Notes under the pieces: generated by a model | The model's database searches: none | What the model was told of the DNA's origin: nothing | The model's input: the letters and a program-made list of their open reading frames with translations, nothing else | Position numbers and translations under genes: made by a program | Shown here: positions 60,277-64,000 of the stretch, one piece after another | How the letters are laid out: every line of letters begins with the position of its first letter | Numbering within the stretch: position 1 is the stretch's first letter | Assembly: GCA_008360955.1 (NCBI GenBank) | Contig: LUCM01004208.1 | Location: 16,853-80,852 of the forward strand | Length of the DNA stretch: 64,000 nucleotides | Direction: 5' to 3' | DNA from: Fasciolopsis buskii | Taxonomy: Eukaryota > Platyhelminthes > Trematoda > Plagiorchiida > Fasciolidae

Positions 60277-61286
60277 TTAGTGTACAAAAAATGTCCAATT
60301 ACATTTCAAGTTTGCTCTGTACTCGTCGATAAAATGAAATACGTGATTGGTAATGCATCTTCTTTTTCTTCTTCTAGTCTGATATGGCGTTGCCAGAAAA
60401 ATCGGGGAAAATTTGGCATCGTCATGAACTGGTGGACCTATATTTGTAGAACCAGTCCTCGTCAATTTCAATCCCCAAATGTCTGGCGAAATTTCACTAA
60501 CCGAAGCACGGATTTGCACAGTACCGCAAAAGAGTGAAGGTGTATTCAAACACGAAATGTGAACAAGACCGATATTATCTCCATCGTTTGGGCTGATTTC
60601 TACCAAAGAACTGACAGAATCTGGCGGAAACAACTAAGAGAATTTTACTGAGTGTAAAACTTGAAAATTTTAGTTCAACATGCTAGTTTCTCGTTTTATT
60701 TCACCAAAAAATTGAATTGAATGTAATCGGAACCGATATTGGAGCGCTCCGCAAACAGTTAAGTTTGGCCAGAAAGCTACAAAGCGTTGAAGATGACGCT
60801 GGAACTTGAAAAAAAGCTAATAGTGTTCTTACGTTGTCCCTGCTTGTACATTCGAGTGGCAGTAACAGTCCAGTGCATTGACTACGACAAGTGATATATC
60901 GGTCAAGCCCGGAGAAAAGTGATTACTCGAATGTACTAGCAAGAGCCAGCTCCAAAACACCGAAATGGACATACAACCAATGTGGATAAAGTTGAGATCC
61001 TGGATCAAGCAACTACGAGGCACACGATGGAGTTTTAGAAACCTGGTATTCTTTAAACAATTCACTCAATAGACACATCTCACTGGATCATGTGTACATT
61101 CAGATGAGTAGCAGATAACTCAGCTAACTGAGAACCGAAATTCACGTCTTACAGGCTTATAATCACAAATGAGTCACTTACACGAATCTGCCTATGAAAA
61201 TGATTCACACAATATTCACTTACTCGAAATTAAAACAGCGGCACAAAACTAAACGGGGAACACCTCTCAGATCGAATGTAAATCCT
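60277..61286 (-). CDS. Candidate three-exon gene fragment, unknown protein
   Basis: Three minus-strand segments join with matching splice phases. Exon 1 (61286-61224, 63 bases) follows acceptor GACTTTTCACCTTAG, reads GFTFDLRGVPRLVLCRCFNF and ends with two bases of a codon at donor TTTCGA/GTAAGT. Exon 2 (60881-60833, 49 bases) follows CACTTGTCGTAG, supplies the third base and reads QCTGLLLPLECTSRDN to donor GACAAC/GTAAGA. Exon 3 starts at 60633 after AAAATTCTCTTAG in the same frame: LFPPDSVSSLVEISPNDG, then GTVQIRASVSEISPDIWGL. It stays open for 118 codons to a stop at 60277-60279; a donor may end it earlier. The introns are 342 and 199 bases. I recognise no family. Three agreeing junctions are better than chance alone, but exon 2's acceptor is weak. 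Confidence 0.38.
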
Positions 61287-61426
61287 CTAAGGTGAAAAGT
61301 CAAACCCATGAAAATCAAGTGGATAATAGACGCATAGTTTGTAGGTCGGGCATTCGAGAGAGTTCACGGTGAAAGCCGGTGGCAGCCCTAAAAATAAAGA
61401 ACCCGAAAAACTGCACAATTGCACTG

Positions 61427-61480
61427 GTGATGTCACCTCAGCTGGTGATGAAATCTTTGCGGCCTAAACGCCGAACTCAG
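61427..61480 (+). repeat. Short hairpin-bearing repeat, copy 4
   Basis: GGTGATGTCACCTCAGCTGG, then TGATGAAATCTTTGCGGCCT and AAACGCCGAACTC. The stem GTCACC/GGTGA is intact. It lies between exon 1 of the minus candidate gene and the featureless right part of the window. Confidence 0.65.
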
Positions 61481-61484
61481 GTGT

Positions 61485-63555
61485 AAGAAACCCACAACAA
61501 CCAACAACCTGCTATACTACCAACACAAATTTTCAAATCCACTGGGGCTAATCGTCTAGAATAAACTGCTGAACAGTGCATGCACGTTTTTCATTAGCAG
61601 CTGGGCATGTATGTCAAGCAAGATTTACCAGACAGATTCTCCCCCTCACAGTACCACATTCAGTTACGTTACTGCTTCATTTGGCACTCTAATCGTTTTT
61701 TTGGCCTGTGCATTTTCGCAGTCTGTTAAGAAGTAACCGGATTTTCAGGGTTTGTTTCTGTCGAATAAAACATTCCACCATTCCTGCACAATGTTACAGG
61801 AAACTCTAATTTGCAGACGCCCTTTACCATAACCTTGAAGTAGTGTGCTTCTCCGACAAGTCTTGTTCAGTCGATTAGCACTGTCGGGCCTGGACCTCAA
61901 CCCGGCGGGTTTAAATGCCACCACCACCACTCGCTTCCTTCTATTTTAACATTCTGCAACAGTAGTCTGAGATCCACCTCCGGATGTTAGTGTGCAACGA
62001 AGAATAATACCCAAAAGAGTTAACGGATAAATTCGGGAATTGCAAAGTGACAGGAGCATGCGATTTCACCGGGAGTAAACGGTCTTCCTGGTGGTTATCG
62101 TTGTACAACGGGAATTATTATTCTAGATTGTTGATGGTGATTCATGAACAATTGTTGTTAGAGATTCCACCCACTAGGCATAAGAACACTTACGATTCTC
62201 AAAGGAAGGCCCTTGTTTCCAATGAGAACCTGTCTTTGTGGCAGAAGACAGCAGAAGCCATCTGTTTAAGTCAATTATTTCCCCACTAATAAGGATTGCT
62301 GGGTTGCCGGATCGGATGGAACTCTAAATTGGAGGATCAAGAGACTATTTCACCAGATCTTCCCGGCATAGACAAATGTTCGGCCTGATATAAAGTATCC
62401 TGTACAATACGCTGGATCACCAAGCCCTTCAAGACGTCACGTCAGATCAAGGTACAATCTCCCTTTCTCCGATGAGTCTATCACAGGAAATGATGTTTGA
62501 CAGGTTTGCCATCTGTCTCCCTTCTTTTTAACTTTCTAACTGAGTTGATTATGTAAATATATCTGTCCTCTTGTGAGAAAGACAATGCTGGTTTTCCTTC
62601 AGACAGCAAGTCGTGTGAAATGAATGCTCTAACGAGTTTTCAAGTATTTATCCACCGTGGGAACGAAATGGCTGTCATGTTTAAGGTGTATTTCCTTCTC
62701 CGAAAAGTAAAATGTTCTTGCACGACTGGGCTGATTTGGAATTAAAATGTGCTACTGGAACATTCACTTTGGTAATGACATTCGCATATCGAGTGAATCG
62801 TCGTTGCTTATACCGGGGAACCAACTGAAATTAACCGATTTGATCCATCTGTGATGTCGGCAAGAGGTCCGATCGTAGGTTGATTTTATACTGCAGTGCA
62901 AACGTTAGTCCTGTTATACTGCGTCGGATTGCGGTCGCTACAGATGGAAGCTCTGCAAACTGTCAGTGTCTGGACACCGGCATGTTCGGATTGTTGCCAG
63001 AATGCTATAGGGCAAATATGTAAACAACTCTGTGGCTGATCTTAGGACATTGGATTACAGAGCTCCATCGGTAAAACGACCATCTAATTTAGTGGCTGGC
63101 CCATGTTTTATGCCTGTACTGAGGATGACTATCGAGGGCAGGTAGTGGTTGAAAAGCGGGTCTAGGAGGTGAATACGTGATGTGCTGAAAAAAATATGAG
63201 AACCTCAATCGGTGGATTCTTTCGAAGAGATTGAGGTAGACTTTCCAGTTTCTGTCCAGGTGATCTCCCCAAAGCGATCGGCAAATGGGGACCTCCGTTA
63301 GGGGTGTTTTTAATTTTGAAATATTTCCTCTTCGAAGTAGCTCATTTAACTTAATGTATTCTAATTTTTTTTCGCCACTATTTAGCACTGTAAGTTAGAG
63401 TTCAAAAAGGGCTCATTATTGCAAGAATAAGGGTTGTAAAAGATGAACCAAAAACTTGACTGAAGCTGTGCCATCTTGTTGAGTTCTTTTTTATAATAGC
63501 ATAGCGTGTATTTGGTCTTCCCACCGTGATCTCACATTAATCGCCAGAAGCGCAC
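61485..63555. other. Stretch with no recognised gene
   Basis: The open frame 62047-62289 (+) has 80 codons without a motif. On the opposite strand, 62194-62261 could be read as a small exon (LLPQRQVLIGNKGLPLRI) ending at donor GAATC/GTAAGT. The two readings conflict and neither is firm. Confidence 0.45.
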
Positions 63556-63559
63556 GTGA

Positions 63560-64000
63560 ATGATTAGTTTATTTACAAATCACAACGACAACTGGTCGAG
63601 ACCTGACTGTCATTTAGTGATGACCAACAACTGGACATATACTTTGGACGGAAAGATTGATTTCATGAGAAGTTTTAGTCGTCAAACTCAAATGACCACT
63701 TCATTCGGCAACACTAATGATGAACCAATTGTCTTTTCCCGAGAATTATTACCTAAGCTTAAGCTGGATGGGGGGGTGTCCTTTAACCGGTTGCGCTACA
63801 ATTCTGTGTCATCCTATTTCCGTTATTTTGTCGTCGGATACCTGGCTCGATTGTGTTCTCCGTTTGACGCTACAGTTTCTCAGAATGGCTTTTGTTCAAA
63901 AACCGTATCGTCTCTCAACATATATTGGGGTCCCGTGTTTCCACCTGAACGAGCTTCTAATCGATCTAGAAGAGACACTCGTGCTGCCTGGCAGGCTGCT
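63560..64000 (+). CDS. 5' part of a non-LTR retrotransposon ORF, runs off the window
   Basis: From an ATG directly after a TGA the frame is open for 147 codons to the window edge. It begins MISLFTNHNDNWSRPDCHLV and ends RASNRSRRDTRAAWQAA. The last 43 bases match copy A (4868-4910) at 38 positions. In copy A the frame continues through LKCALPAK into the endonuclease domain, so this segment is the portion upstream of the endonuclease in the same reading frame. Whether the ATG at 63560 is the true start is unknown; similarity to copy A is visible only from about 63752. The segment has several aromatic residues and a Cys or two but no zinc-knuckle motif. It looks less decayed than copy A. Confidence 0.6.
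   Translation, partial: MISLFTNHNDNWSRPDCHLVMTNNWTYTLDGKIDFMRSFSRQTQMTTSFGNTNDEPIVFSRELLPKLKLDGGVSFNRLRYNSVSSYFRYFVVGYLARLCSPFDATVSQNGFCSKTVSSLNIYWGPVFPPERASNRSRRDTRAAWQAA
63740..64000 (+). mobile_element. Non-LTR retrotransposon, copy C (5' portion, cut by window edge)
   Basis: It is recognised by alignment with copy A over about 250 bases: CTAAGCTTAAGCTGG against TTTAAGTTAAGCCAG, GCTACAATTCTGTG against GCTACAATTTTGTC, TTTTGTTCAAAAACCG against TTGTTCAAAAACTG, and ACTCGTGCTGCCTGGCAGGC, identical in both. The 206/207-base spacing between the outer matches supports common descent without large indels. The upstream limit of the element is not visible. Confidence 0.8.

Noticed and set aside
61182..61191. 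A 10-base micro-exon on the minus strand between ATTTTCATAG and GTAAGT
   Set aside because: Including it between exon 1 and exon 2 of the candidate gene would break the frame that otherwise fits.
1..64000. CRISPR arrays, LTR retrotransposons, rRNA genes, DDE transposase genes
   Set aside because: No regularly spaced repeats, no long direct terminal repeats with protease/RT motifs, no rRNA-like sequence and no transposase motif could be seen by eye on either strand.

Overview
This window reads as non-coding DNA from a large, repeat-rich animal genome. I find no bacterial operons, no long open frames and no rRNA genes. What can be recognised is decayed APE-type non-LTR retrotransposons, tRNA-derived short repeats, a family of inverted-repeat elements carrying a tRNA-like core, and a few short open segments bordered by splice-site-like sequence. 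The style of the retrotransposon reverse transcriptases and the tRNA-derived repeats suggests a flatworm, probably a digenean fluke. That is an inference from family resemblance, not proof.

Layout. 1-4.5 kb: nothing recognised. 4.65-6.3 kb: a CR1-like non-LTR element (copy A) with endonuclease and reverse transcriptase remnants. 8.4-10.5 kb: a second, different non-LTR element (copy B), interrupted by a 547-base assembly gap (9781-10327). 12-57 kb: seven dispersed copies or fragments of one inverted-repeat family (12.3, 18.9, 26.4, 27.3, 39.7, 48.5 and 57.0 kb), four copies of a tRNA-derived SINE (15.8, 28.0, 42.0, 42.6 kb), four copies of a short hairpin-bearing motif (22.7, 47.2, 53.5, 61.4 kb) and simple repeats. 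63.6-64.0 kb: the 5' part of a further copy of the copy A family, open in frame and running off the right edge.

Possible host coding sequence is sparse. The best single candidate is a terminal exon at 35527-35784 (+). The best multi-exon candidate is three segments on the minus strand between 60277 and 61286 whose splice phases agree. Other candidates (17.1, 38.7, 45.9, 49.0, 56.4 and 59.1 kb) are weak. I recognise no host gene family in any of them. In AT-rich eukaryotic DNA, chance open frames of 60-130 codons are expected at about the density seen here, so all exon calls carry low to moderate confidence.

The most unusual structure is the inverted-repeat family. Its best copy (56944-57559) has arms of about 200 bp, and each arm includes a tRNA-like segment with Pol III A- and B-box-like motifs. 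It therefore looks like a hybrid of a MITE or foldback element and a SINE.
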